From: Sphingobium nicotianae
Lineage (GTDB): Bacteria; Pseudomonadota; Alphaproteobacteria; Sphingomonadales; Sphingomonadaceae
Direction: 5' to 3'
Assembly: GCF_018603885.1 (NCBI RefSeq)
Contig: NZ_JAHGAW010000006.1
Location: forward strand, 237,378 to 301,377
DNA length: 64,000 bases
Position numbers and translations under genes: made by a program. Numbering within the stretch: position 1 is the first letter of the stretch; every line of letters begins with the position of its first letter. The notes beneath the pieces were generated by a model, which was not told where the DNA came from, did not search any database, and worked only from the letters and a program-made list of their open reading frames with translations. Shown here in pieces: positions 23,772 to 32,332 of the stretch.

Positions 23772-25826
23772 TTGCGATCTGCTTGTCGATTTCCTTCGAC
23801 GCTCCCAAAAGCTATCCGGATGCGCATCCGCGCGTCCGGAGGACGTTCGGTGCGAGATGCTCTCGATCAATTGCTGAAGCAGATAGAGGCGCGTCACGAG
23901 CGAGCCCTCTATAAACTCAGTCTGATCCAAGATGGCTTGGTTGACGACGTTGTCGTCGACCATCGGCCTACAACGCACGCCATGCGTCTGCTCGTGCGAA
24001 GCCAAATTGTATGTGCGCAAGATCGCAACGCGCCTCAGTTCCATCGCCCTGCAGTCCGGCCGCATCGCCACATTACACCGGATGGCCGCACCTCGTTCCA
24101 TTTCCGGTTTGACCGGGTCAACAAAAGCGCGGCGCCGACGCACCGGCCGCAACGCGGAAAATCAGCCAAGACTGACAAGCGAAAAGCGCCTCCGCATGTC
24201 CACGGCCGATACATTGAGCGTGAGGATGCTGTCGCATCCACCAACGTCGCTCTCGGAGATGATCCGATTTCCCAGCACGCTGCTGTCGCCGTTGCGATTG
24301 CTGCCCCCTTACCATCGTCAAGCGCACAGGAGAAACAGACTGATGTCCAATCCGTCATCGGGGGCCATTCCGACATCGCAACAGCTCTCGTCGAGCGATC
24401 CTTTCTTCAGCCCGATCCTGAAGGTGATCGAGGAGGGAAAGGGACGGGAAGCCACCGACGGCCGGTTGGCGTGCCGATCCTGCCCGGGTTGCAACTGGCT
24501 GGAGATCGAGACAGATCGTCCGGACGAGACCGAACTCAAGGGCAAGTGCCTTCCTATGGGCGGAGATATAGCGCCCTTTGGCCGGACGGTGAAGAACTGC
24601 GACGCGTGGCATCGTATCTGCAGCCAACTGCGGTAAATATCATTAATGCGCCATCGGCTGCGATTGAGCAGGATCGCTATATCGATCGTGCTGCAGCGGT
24701 CGCCATTCAGCCGGATGGGACCAAGGCCCTTATCACCAACATCGATCGCGATCCGGAAAAAAGAGAAGAATTCTGGCGCTTGGTGGAGGAGCATGAGCGA
24801 TCCGCAAAGCGGGAGCGCATGACGGTGCGTTTCGCCGATGATCCAGAATTCTGGCGAGCGATTGTTGCAGTTGAGGATTGTCCGCCAGTCCTGAGGCAAT
24901 TTTATCGCGACGGCGATCATGACACGTCGATCACCTTCGACGTGGACAACTGCAAGGCAATCCGTGCTTATCTGAAGAAGCGGCCTGGCTGGAATGAGAA
25001 AGAGAAGAAGCCAAAGGGAATGAGCAAGGCAGATTGGGCTGCTCGCCCTCAACCCCAAGCTACATTTCACGATGGGCGTGATGGACGCACTCAATATCGA
25101 GTCGTTGGCGAGTTGCCCGCAGAACTTGATGCGCAACAATGCACTATGGTGCTCCGCGAACTCTGCCGCGAATTTGAAAAGCGGAAACTGCCCTTCGTTG
25201 CGGTGGTTCATGCGCCGGACGCCCACAATCATGACGCTAACTGGCATTTTCATCTGATTTTCTACGACCGGCCGTGTCGCCGGGTAAGGGCGGCAGAGAT
25301 TGAAACGCTGCGCCGTGCAGGCGTCGACGTTGGCGACTATAAAGAAGGGGATTGGGATTTCTCGGTGCGGGTGCCGGTTCCGAACCGGAAGGATCGTTGG
25401 AATTACCCTCTACGCCGCGCGAAGGATCGCGCCGTAATCCATGATGATTATGTGATCACGCTCCGGCGTTCACTCGCGCGGGTGACCAACCAAGCGCTCG
25501 CCAAGGCAGGAATAGCGCGACGGATCGATCCGGGCACATATGAGGATATGAAAATTGACGTTGAGCCCCAGGAGCATCTGGGCACGACGAATGCCGGACT
25601 GGAAGGGCGAGGCATCTCGACATCCGCTGGGATCCGCAATGAGGAGAAGCAGAATCGCTATTTCCGACGCGAGATAGATAAGCGCCGAGCCGCCGCTCGT
25701 GCCGAAGCCGCTGTTCGGGTGAGAGAATGTCGGGGTCGCTTTCGCGCTGCGCATTATAATGCCGCTCTGTTGAAGGTCGCCGCAAATCTGCGCCTTGCTA
25801 TCGAGCTCGAATATCAGCTGATCTGA
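23772..25826 (+). CDS. MobA/MobL-type relaxase, N-terminal portion
   Basis: The 684-codon open frame holds the relaxase core. Marks are TSFHFRFDRVNKS (first beta strand of MobA/MobL relaxases), HGRYIERED and QDRYIDRAAAV, then the HUH metal site HNHDANWHFHLIFYDRP near residue 490. It nicks DNA at oriT and attaches to the 5' end to start transfer. The true start is unclear: ATG 23982 or earlier. The middle (about codons 190-290) looks like a shadow of the small ORF at 24343. The frame ends at 25826, while coding continues in another frame, so the gene appears frameshifted. Confidence 0.7.
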   Translation: MRSACRFPSTLPKAIRMRIRASGGRSVRDALDQLLKQIEARHERALYKLSLIQDGLVDDVVVDHRPTTHAMRLLVRSQIVCAQDRNAPQFHRPAVRPHRHITPDGRTSFHFRFDRVNKSAAPTHRPQRGKSAKTDKRKAPPHVHGRYIEREDAVASTNVALGDDPISQHAAVAVAIAAPLPSSSAQEKQTDVQSVIGGHSDIATALVERSFLQPDPEGDRGGKGTGSHRRPVGVPILPGLQLAGDRDRSSGRDRTQGQVPSYGRRYSALWPDGEELRRVASYLQPTAVNIINAPSAAIEQDRYIDRAAAVAIQPDGTKALITNIDRDPEKREEFWRLVEEHERSAKRERMTVRFADDPEFWRAIVAVEDCPPVLRQFYRDGDHDTSITFDVDNCKAIRAYLKKRPGWNEKEKKPKGMSKADWAARPQPQATFHDGRDGRTQYRVVGELPAELDAQQCTMVLRELCREFEKRKLPFVAVVHAPDAHNHDANWHFHLIFYDRPCRRVRAAEIETLRRAGVDVGDYKEGDWDFSVRVPVPNRKDRWNYPLRRAKDRAVIHDDYVITLRRSLARVTNQALAKAGIARRIDPGTYEDMKIDVEPQEHLGTTNAGLEGRGISTSAGIRNEEKQNRYFRREIDKRRAAARAEAAVRVRECRGRFRAAHYNAALLKVAANLRLAIELEYQLI
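24343..24636 (+). CDS. Small Cys-rich protein inside the relaxase frame
   Basis: A 97-aa product in another frame than the relaxase: MSNPSSGAIPTSQQLSSSDP at the start, then LACRSCPGCNWLEIETD, then ELKGKCLPMGG and KNCDAWHRICSQ. The Cys pattern (CxxCxxC, then single Cys and a C-terminal C...H..C) suggests a zinc or iron site. AGGAG lies about 10 bases before its ATG. In this segment this frame looks more coding than the relaxase frame. I recognise no family. It may be a nested gene or an inserted piece. Confidence 0.5.
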   Translation: MSNPSSGAIPTSQQLSSSDPFFSPILKVIEEGKGREATDGRLACRSCPGCNWLEIETDRPDETELKGKCLPMGGDIAPFGRTVKNCDAWHRICSQLR

Positions 25827-25828
25827 TC

Positions 25829-27376
25829 GATCATGAACTTCGCCGTTCGCGCTCGCGCGCCGAAAACACCGACCGGATTAATAGTAAACTCGTCAACGCC
25901 GCGCAGTATGATGAATCTCTTCTTTCAAAACGGGAAAAGGAGCGTCGAGAAAGATTGGTCTTCGCGGCATCGGACTATTTGGAATGGCTGGACATAGTGT
26001 TTGCCGACGAAAGGGATGCCATTAGAGAAGCGAGAACGGCAGCGTCCGATCTTCGCAAGTCGGTTGAAATGGACGTCAACGGCCTGAGCGACCGCCATGT
26101 CGTGATGTCGCCCAGCCCATCGCAAGCTGAGGCGATGGCCAGAGCGCTCGATCGGGAGCCGGAAATCCATATGTCGCCGGAAGCCGAAGTTGAAACTCCA
26201 CAATTGGTGGTTCAACCTCCAACAGTCGCGTCATCGCCGCCAGTAGATCGGCCAGTTCTTATCGCCTCCGCGACGCGGCCGGTCGTTTCGAAGGTCGACT
26301 GGATCGAAAAGGTAGAGGAGGAGCGCCCGTTGATCGGCGTAACCGTGACCGCCAAGGGGGCATATTATCATGTCATCGGCGACGCCACGGGCAATGACAC
26401 GTCGCGCGATGTGCAGCGTCGGCTCCAAATTCTGCACATCCTGCAGTCCGATGAGATCGGCGCGCTTGCGGATTATATCGAGCATCATCCGCAAAATGTG
26501 GAGCTTCTGCCGGAGGGGCGTGGCGCGCGCAGATATGACGTTCGGGGATTGACGCCAGAATTATCCGAGGCGCTAAAGCGCTATTACGCCAATCCGCTGC
26601 TCCTCAATATACTGGAGCAGCGCGACGCCCATCAGGAAGCAGTTCTCCCCGCGAGAGATCCAGATCCAGTCCGCCCAGATAAGCAAGAGCTGCCTCTGCT
26701 CGTCATCAGTGAGCCAAGCCATTGGCAGACCATGCGTGAGGCGGAACCGATCGCATCCAGTGCGGCGAAGGATGACAGCGGTCATGTCTCTCCACCGTCA
26801 TCGGGCAAGGATGTAGCGACCGTCGTCGCAGCAACTCCGGCAAATTCGGAGCCCTTCGATATACGGGTGTTCCGCCGTCAGGCGAGAGCAAGAGACTTTG
26901 AGCTTACTCGCGATACGGATGGCGCTGTCTCGCTGCACTGCCTCAGAAAGGCGGGGGTTCCAGATGACAGGCTGGCAGCTGTTCAGGCTGACCTTCTTAT
27001 CAGCGCTGAGGCCGAGGTGCACATCGGTGAGGCTGTGCGGGAGATAGAACGGCATCTCCGCATCTCGCCGAATGACTTCACGATCAGTGAGCGTTTTTCC
27101 TTGAATGAGACAGCACCAAAGGCTTTGCGCGAACTGTGGGCCTTCCATCAGGAAGCTGAGCTTTTCCGCGAAAAGCTGGAGGCGGCGTTTGCTCGCGCCT
27201 ATCATCAAGAGGAAATTGATCAGACGGACTCGCGTGAAAGCAGGCCGGATTCTGACGAGGGTCGGCAGGGACACGAAGTTGCAAAGTCGACTGAGCTGTC
27301 AAACCGGGGAGGCAATATCTTGACGGGTGAAGCGGCTAAGGCTGCCGCCATAGCGGCGGCCCAGCGGCAGCGATGA
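25829..27376 (+). pseudogene. C-terminal part of the relaxase in a shifted frame
   Basis: This frame is open from before 25829 to TGA at 27376 and has no ATG/GTG start near the junction; the first TTG is at 25955. It begins HELRRSRSRAENTDRINSKL and DESLLSKREKERRERLVFAA, a charged helical region that continues the helical end of the first part. The C-terminal part contains AYYHVIGDATGNDTSRDVQR and SDEIGALADYIEHHPQNVEL, of unknown function. The frame change relative to the first part is -1. A natural mutation, a sequence error or frameshifted translation are all possible. Confidence 0.6.
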
Positions 27377-27394
27377 TCGCGCATTCGTCGCCGA

Positions 27395-29491
27395 TCACGC
27401 GCAAAAACGGTGTTTGGCGTTGCGGCCCGGTGCTGATCCGACCCGCGACCTCTGGTTGAGGGGAAGCAGGTTCAATTCCTTGGCGAAGGGGACGCCTGCA
27501 GTGACGATCGGCATATGGTCATTCATGAGCTGCAGCCGTTCCTGCAACTCCCTGAGCTCTCCAAGCGCCAGCGCACGGCGGAGATAGCGGCGGGAGCCCG
27601 TCCCTTTTTGCGCGTGGCCCATATGCTTGGCGATGATGCTGTCGCTGACTTCCGGGGACGCCAGAACAGAATTGTTGTAGGTGCGCTGCGAATGAAAGTC
27701 GGCTTTCTTGCCGTCGCTTGTTGCCGGCAGCGGCATGAGTGCATGAGTTGCATCCATGATAAACACCCACGAGATCGCGTAGAAGCGGCGTCCGCCGAAC
27801 GCCTCTCGGCCCAGCCTCGGTTCTGCGCTCTCCTTGCTCGACGCAAACTTGGCCTCGGCGAGGTAAAGTTCGGGGAATATCATGGTGTGCCCTTCCTCCG
27901 CGATCGCCTCGACATAGCGTTTCAGGCCCAGACGTAGCAGCTCCGGATGCAATGGCATGACCCGGCGGCGCGCCTTACGCTTCAAGCCGCCTTTGGTTTT
28001 TCCGTCCTTGCTGCGCGTCATGTTGGCCTGAACGAGCACGAATGGCACGTCGCATTCGAAGTTGAAGTCGGCCACCTCGAACCCTGCGCCCTCTTCACGC
28101 GCGACGCCCATGTAAGTGCCGAACAGCGGCAGCCAGTAGGCTGCATCCTGATAAATTCTCGGCTTCTCGCTCGGTTTCAGGCGCTCGCCGCTGCCACCGC
28201 CCCCTGTCCAGGCGGCGAGAGAATACATGGCGCCAAGGTGTTCCGGTGTCCACGGCATCCGCTTGGGATCCATAGGATCATCTTCCTCGACTTTCGCCCA
28301 GGATGCCAGGAAGTTGACCACCCTGCTTCCGTTATACTTCGGTCGCCAATGTGTCTCATGGAGGATCTCCTCCGCAGCAGCCAGGATGGTGAGGTCCCTG
28401 TTCAGCGTTCGCAGGCTGCGTTCTGTCTCGGGCGTTTTTAGCGGTAGAACGGTGGGATCGAAAGGCAATTTCATCAAACCCTCCTTTCCAAGCACGCCGA
28501 AGCGACGGACTGTATTGGGGATCGCCATCATTGCGTTCACATAATCGATGCGGTCGGACGGCCCATAATCGCTCATGACCTTGTCGCCCGTGATCCATGC
28601 GAACCGCTGGAGAATAGCCAGCCGTTGGCCATTGTCCGGCTTATAGCCTCGTCGCAAAGTTACCGCAGCCAGGAGGCTGTCAATTTGTTCGCTGAACCGG
28701 ATCTCGGTCTGCTTTACATAGTAGCTCTCGTCGTTGCTCTGAGCCGCATTGACGGATGGGTTTGCTATCGGCCCCGTTGAGCCGGCTGAAATGTCCATCG
28801 GCATGGCGCGGGCTTGCCCTACGAGCATATCATCCATGAGATGAAGCGCAGGGACATCGCAGCCCGCAAAAATCGGATGATCCGCCAGAGCCGAGCGCTT
28901 CTGGGCTTCGATCATCCCTCTGAAAATGGTTTCTCGCCCTTCTGTCAGCGTGCCTTCATTTACTGGGGCGCCGATTGCCCTGAGCATTTCCATGGTCCAG
29001 CTACGGCTGACATAGTTGGGGGTGTAGGGGCCGAAGGAAAGAATCCGGCCCAACAGCTTGCGCTCTGCGTCGGTCCACGTCGCATCTATTTTCGCCTCCG
29101 CCATCTCGACTGTGATGGCCGCGGCGTCATGAGGAACTGAGCCGACGATCGCGAGCGCGGTGGCTGCTACCTTCGCATAGCTTTCCTCATCGATGTTAGG
29201 GCGATTGAAGGCAGTCACGTGGCGCGTGGCGTGAACCAGTTCCTCCTCGAGCCCGCGTCGGAACAGCATGCGCTGTTGCTCGGCGCTCAATGTGCCTGGC
29301 TCGATCCTGCCCTGATGTTCCATCATCGCATCCCATTTGACGGCCAGCCGGTTCGCGACGCGGCGCGCTTCGGCTGGGTCCGATGTTCCCAATGCAATGC
29401 TTATAGGTTTGGATGTCGCGCAATCCGGTGAGAATCTGCGCCGGAAGTGATAGCGCCCGGACTTTCTGAGCAAATAGGTCTGTCTGGCCAC
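27395..29491 (-). CDS. Tyrosine recombinase (integrase) with DUF6538-like N-terminus
   Basis: The 698-aa protein starts at GTG 29491. Its N-terminus YLLRKSGRYHFRRRF is the DUF6538-type arm-binding domain. The catalytic domain shows Arg in YMGVAREEGAGF, HxxR in DFHSQRTYNN, His in KHMGHAQKG and the likely nucleophile Tyr in SRRYLRRAL. It is long for an integrase and has a central insert. It lies 143 bases from the tRNA-Gly gene and reads away from it, the usual position of an island integrase, so this element probably integrates at that tRNA. Confidence 0.92.
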   Translation of the reverse strand: MARQTYLLRKSGRYHFRRRFSPDCATSKPISIALGTSDPAEARRVANRLAVKWDAMMEHQGRIEPGTLSAEQQRMLFRRGLEEELVHATRHVTAFNRPNIDEESYAKVAATALAIVGSVPHDAAAITVEMAEAKIDATWTDAERKLLGRILSFGPYTPNYVSRSWTMEMLRAIGAPVNEGTLTEGRETIFRGMIEAQKRSALADHPIFAGCDVPALHLMDDMLVGQARAMPMDISAGSTGPIANPSVNAAQSNDESYYVKQTEIRFSEQIDSLLAAVTLRRGYKPDNGQRLAILQRFAWITGDKVMSDYGPSDRIDYVNAMMAIPNTVRRFGVLGKEGLMKLPFDPTVLPLKTPETERSLRTLNRDLTILAAAEEILHETHWRPKYNGSRVVNFLASWAKVEEDDPMDPKRMPWTPEHLGAMYSLAAWTGGGGSGERLKPSEKPRIYQDAAYWLPLFGTYMGVAREEGAGFEVADFNFECDVPFVLVQANMTRSKDGKTKGGLKRKARRRVMPLHPELLRLGLKRYVEAIAEEGHTMIFPELYLAEAKFASSKESAEPRLGREAFGGRRFYAISWVFIMDATHALMPLPATSDGKKADFHSQRTYNNSVLASPEVSDSIIAKHMGHAQKGTGSRRYLRRALALGELRELQERLQLMNDHMPIVTAGVPFAKELNLLPLNQRSRVGSAPGRNAKHRFCA

Positions 29492-29633
29492 TGCTCAACG
29501 CCCCCGGACCGGACAGCGGCTGGCAGCGGTGATAAAAGAATCCGTGTGGGATTCTATGTGTGACGCTGTGGGAGAAAAATCGCGCATTTCCGCCTCTTTC
29601 TGGCGGTTTTGTGCGGTTTCAGATGGGTAGTGG

Positions 29634-29704
29634 AGCGGGTGAAGGGAATCGAACCCTCGTCGTAAGCTTGGGAAGCTTCTGCTCTACCATTGAGCTACAC
29701 CCGC
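29634..29704 (-). tRNA. tRNA-Gly (anticodon CCC)
   Basis: The minus strand reads GCGGGTGTAGCTCAATGGTA from 29704, with anticodon loop TTCCCAA and T-arm GGGTTCGATTCCC, ending in discriminator T at 29634; CCA is encoded at 29633-29631. The acceptor stem GCGGGTG/CACCCGC is perfect. Its 3' end lies on the integrase side and is the likely attB/attR for the island. Confidence 0.95.
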
Positions 29705-29912
29705 GCCGTTCAGCGCTTCGGGGCGCTTGCCACAGCGGGGCGCGGCCGGTCAAACATTTTACTCTGTCCCGTGACTGCGTCGCTTGCCGGGTTCCGCAGA
29801 AATCTGCATGGTGCGGGCAACCGATCGGGGCGGTGGGACCGCTCTTCCTGACAAAGCAACAAGCACGCGGGAAGCAACTGCATCGGGTGATGCTATGCTT
29901 GAGGGGGCATTG

Positions 29913-30788
29913 ATGCAGACACGGACACGCGAGCTATTAAAATCCCTGGGCTGCGAATTGTCCCATGGGCTGATCGAGCGCACGCAGAAGCATCTCGCCG
30001 CCAATGTCACGCTCCCCGCCGAAGCGCCGGTCGTGACGCGCGATCTGGCTTACGGACCGGATGCGCGCCATTGCCTTGATCTGTTCAAGCCTGCGGGCGC
30101 GGAGAATGCGCCAGTGCTGGTCTTCGTCCATGGCGGCGGGTTCGTGAGGGGCGACAAACGGCTGCCCAAAATGCCCTTCTACGACAATATCGGCTGCTGG
30201 GCGGCAGAGCAGGGCTGGATCGGCGTCACCATCAACTATCGGCTCGCGCCCGACCATATGTGGCCGGCGGGGGCGCAGGACGTGGCCCTGGCCGTCGCGT
30301 GGCTGCGCGAACATGTCGCGGATCATGGCGGCAATCCCCGGCAGATCTTCCTGATGGGGCAGGCGGCGGGCGCCTCGCATGTCGCGACCTATCTCGCGCT
30401 GCCGCAGGTGCAGCCGGCGGGGGGTGTCGGCGTGGCGGGCGCGGTGCTGCTCTCGGGCAATTATGATCCGGCGACCGCATCGCCCAATGCCTATCATCTG
30501 GCCTATTACGGCACCGATCTGGATCGCTACCCGAGCTTCTCGATGGTGCCGGGCCTCGTCGTCACCAATGTGCCGCTCTGCTTCGTGGTGTGTGAATATG
30601 ACGGCATCGACTATCGGCGCCAGGCGGCGACGCTCGTCGGCGCCTATGGCAAGGCGCGGGGCGACATTCCGCGCATTCACTGGCTGCCGGGGCATAATCA
30701 TCTCTCCCCGGTGATGGCGGTCGGCACGCCCTATGATGCGTTGGGGCCGCTGGTGAGCGACTTCGTGCGGGGGCATGTCGGGGGATAG
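29913..30788 (+). CDS. Alpha/beta hydrolase, HSL-type, with altered nucleophile
   Basis: The 291-aa protein starts at ATG 29913 after GAGGGGG. It has the HSL oxyanion motif VHGGGFVRG and the late Asp and His positions in CEYDGIDYR and LPGHNHLSP. At the nucleophile elbow the sequence is LMGQAAGASHV, where GxSxG is expected: the Ser is Ala. It may thus be inactive as an esterase, use another residue, or hold a sequence change. It is followed by an MFS gene on the same strand after 218 bases. Confidence 0.85.
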   Translation: MQTRTRELLKSLGCELSHGLIERTQKHLAANVTLPAEAPVVTRDLAYGPDARHCLDLFKPAGAENAPVLVFVHGGGFVRGDKRLPKMPFYDNIGCWAAEQGWIGVTINYRLAPDHMWPAGAQDVALAVAWLREHVADHGGNPRQIFLMGQAAGASHVATYLALPQVQPAGGVGVAGAVLLSGNYDPATASPNAYHLAYYGTDLDRYPSFSMVPGLVVTNVPLCFVVCEYDGIDYRRQAATLVGAYGKARGDIPRIHWLPGHNHLSPVMAVGTPYDALGPLVSDFVRGHVGG

Positions 30789-31006
30789 ATTGACCACTAT
30801 CCGGGAATGACGAGGGGTGCTGCTTCCAAAGCGGGCGCGCCGGGACAGCCTCGAACAGATCTATGTGCGAGCGTTGAGCAATTTCTCATGCCGGTTTGAG
30901 CAAGCGGGCGCGCGATCATGATGGGCAGGGTCGGGGCTCGTGGTCTGGCCGCGTGGCGCGGCGTCATGCTAGTCAGGCCGCAAAGCGGAGAGGGACGCCC
31001 ACACTC

Positions 31007-32302
31007 ATGATGACCTGGTACAAGGAAGCCGACCGGAAGACGCGGCGCGTGTTCTGGACGTGCAGCGCGGGCTGGGCGCTCGATTCGGCCGACAGCGTGG
31101 TCTATTCCTTCCTGACGCCCTTGCTCATGGCTGGCCTCGGCATGACGCTGACCCAGGCGAGCAGCATCGCGAGCGCGAACTTCTTCTCGGCGGCGGTGGG
31201 CGGCTGGCTGGGCGGCTGGCTGTGCGACCGGTTCGGCCGCGCGCGCATCCTGCAGCTCACCATCGCCTGGTTCTCCTTCTTCTCGTTCGCGTCGGGCTTT
31301 GCGCACAGCTATGAGCAGATGTTGATCATCCGCGTGCTGCAGGGCATCGGCTTCGGCGCGGAATGGGCGGTGGGCGCGGTGCTGCTCGGCGAGATGATCA
31401 ACCCGAAGCATCGCGGCAAGGCGCTCGGCACGGTGCAGAGCGGCGCGGCGATCGGATCGGGCCTTGCCGCGCTGCTGGCCGGGCCGTTCGCGGCGATGTT
31501 CGATCCCGATCTGGGCTGGCGTATCGTGTTCTGGATCGGCATCGCGCCGGCGCTGCTGATCTTCTTCGTTCGGCGCGAGTCCGACGACAGCGACCTCTTC
31601 AAGCAGGCGCAGCAGCGCAACCGGGAACTGGGCCGCAAGACCAGCCTGGCCGACGTGTTCAAGCCCAACATCCTGCGCATTACCATCTTCGCGGGCCTGC
31701 TCTCGCTCGGCGTGCAGGGCGCGGCCTATTCGATCAGCAACTTCCTGACACCCTTCCTGCACAATGAGCGCGGCTTGCCGATCGCGACGGCGGGCTTCTG
31801 CATCCTGTTCAACAGCGCGGGTGGCTTCTTCGGCTTCCTGACCAATGCCTATGCCAGCGACAATCTGGGACGGCGGATGGTGTTCCGGCTGTTCAGCGTC
31901 GGCTTCATCATCGCGGCGTCGGTCTATCTGTTCGCGCCGCTCGGCTCGTCGGTGCCGGTGCTGATGGCGGTGGGCTTCGTCTATGGCTTCTTCCAGTTCG
32001 GCTCCTACGCCTCGTTCGGGCCCTATTTCACGGAGCTGTTCCCGACCGAGCTGCGCGGCACGGGGCAGGCCTTCGCCTATAATTTCGGGCGCGGCGGCAG
32101 CGCGATCTTCTTCACCGGCGTCGCGATGGTCGCGGCAACGGGCGTGACGCTCAGCACCGCGATGGCCACCTTCGCGATCAGCGCGGCCTGCTGCGCGATC
32201 CTGTCGACCTTCTTCCTGCCCGAGACGGCCGGGCGGGCGCTGATCGGGATCGATGACCTGACCCTGCACGACGGGGCCGAGGGCGTGCCGCCGCAGGTCT
32301 GA
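31007..32302 (+). CDS. MFS transporter, metabolite:H+ symporter type
   Basis: The 431-aa protein starts at ATG 31007 (MMTWYKEADRKTRRVF). It has about 12 helices with GGWLCDRFGRARIL (loop 2-3), RVLQGIGFGAEWAVGAVLLG and ELFPTELRGTGQAFAYN, typical of the aromatic-acid/metabolite:H+ symporter branch. It lies beside the alpha/beta hydrolase gene, so it may import a substrate for it. The substrate is not known. Confidence 0.88.
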   Translation: MMTWYKEADRKTRRVFWTCSAGWALDSADSVVYSFLTPLLMAGLGMTLTQASSIASANFFSAAVGGWLGGWLCDRFGRARILQLTIAWFSFFSFASGFAHSYEQMLIIRVLQGIGFGAEWAVGAVLLGEMINPKHRGKALGTVQSGAAIGSGLAALLAGPFAAMFDPDLGWRIVFWIGIAPALLIFFVRRESDDSDLFKQAQQRNRELGRKTSLADVFKPNILRITIFAGLLSLGVQGAAYSISNFLTPFLHNERGLPIATAGFCILFNSAGGFFGFLTNAYASDNLGRRMVFRLFSVGFIIAASVYLFAPLGSSVPVLMAVGFVYGFFQFGSYASFGPYFTELFPTELRGTGQAFAYNFGRGGSAIFFTGVAMVAATGVTLSTAMATFAISAACCAILSTFFLPETAGRALIGIDDLTLHDGAEGVPPQV

Positions 32303-32332
32303 TCCCGCAGCGGAAGATGGGGGCGATGCCCG

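Noticed and set aside
23751..24152. 133-codon minus-strand frame before the relaxase
   Set aside because: Opposite to the TSFHFRF/YIERE relaxase motifs and without a recognisable pattern or ribosome site.
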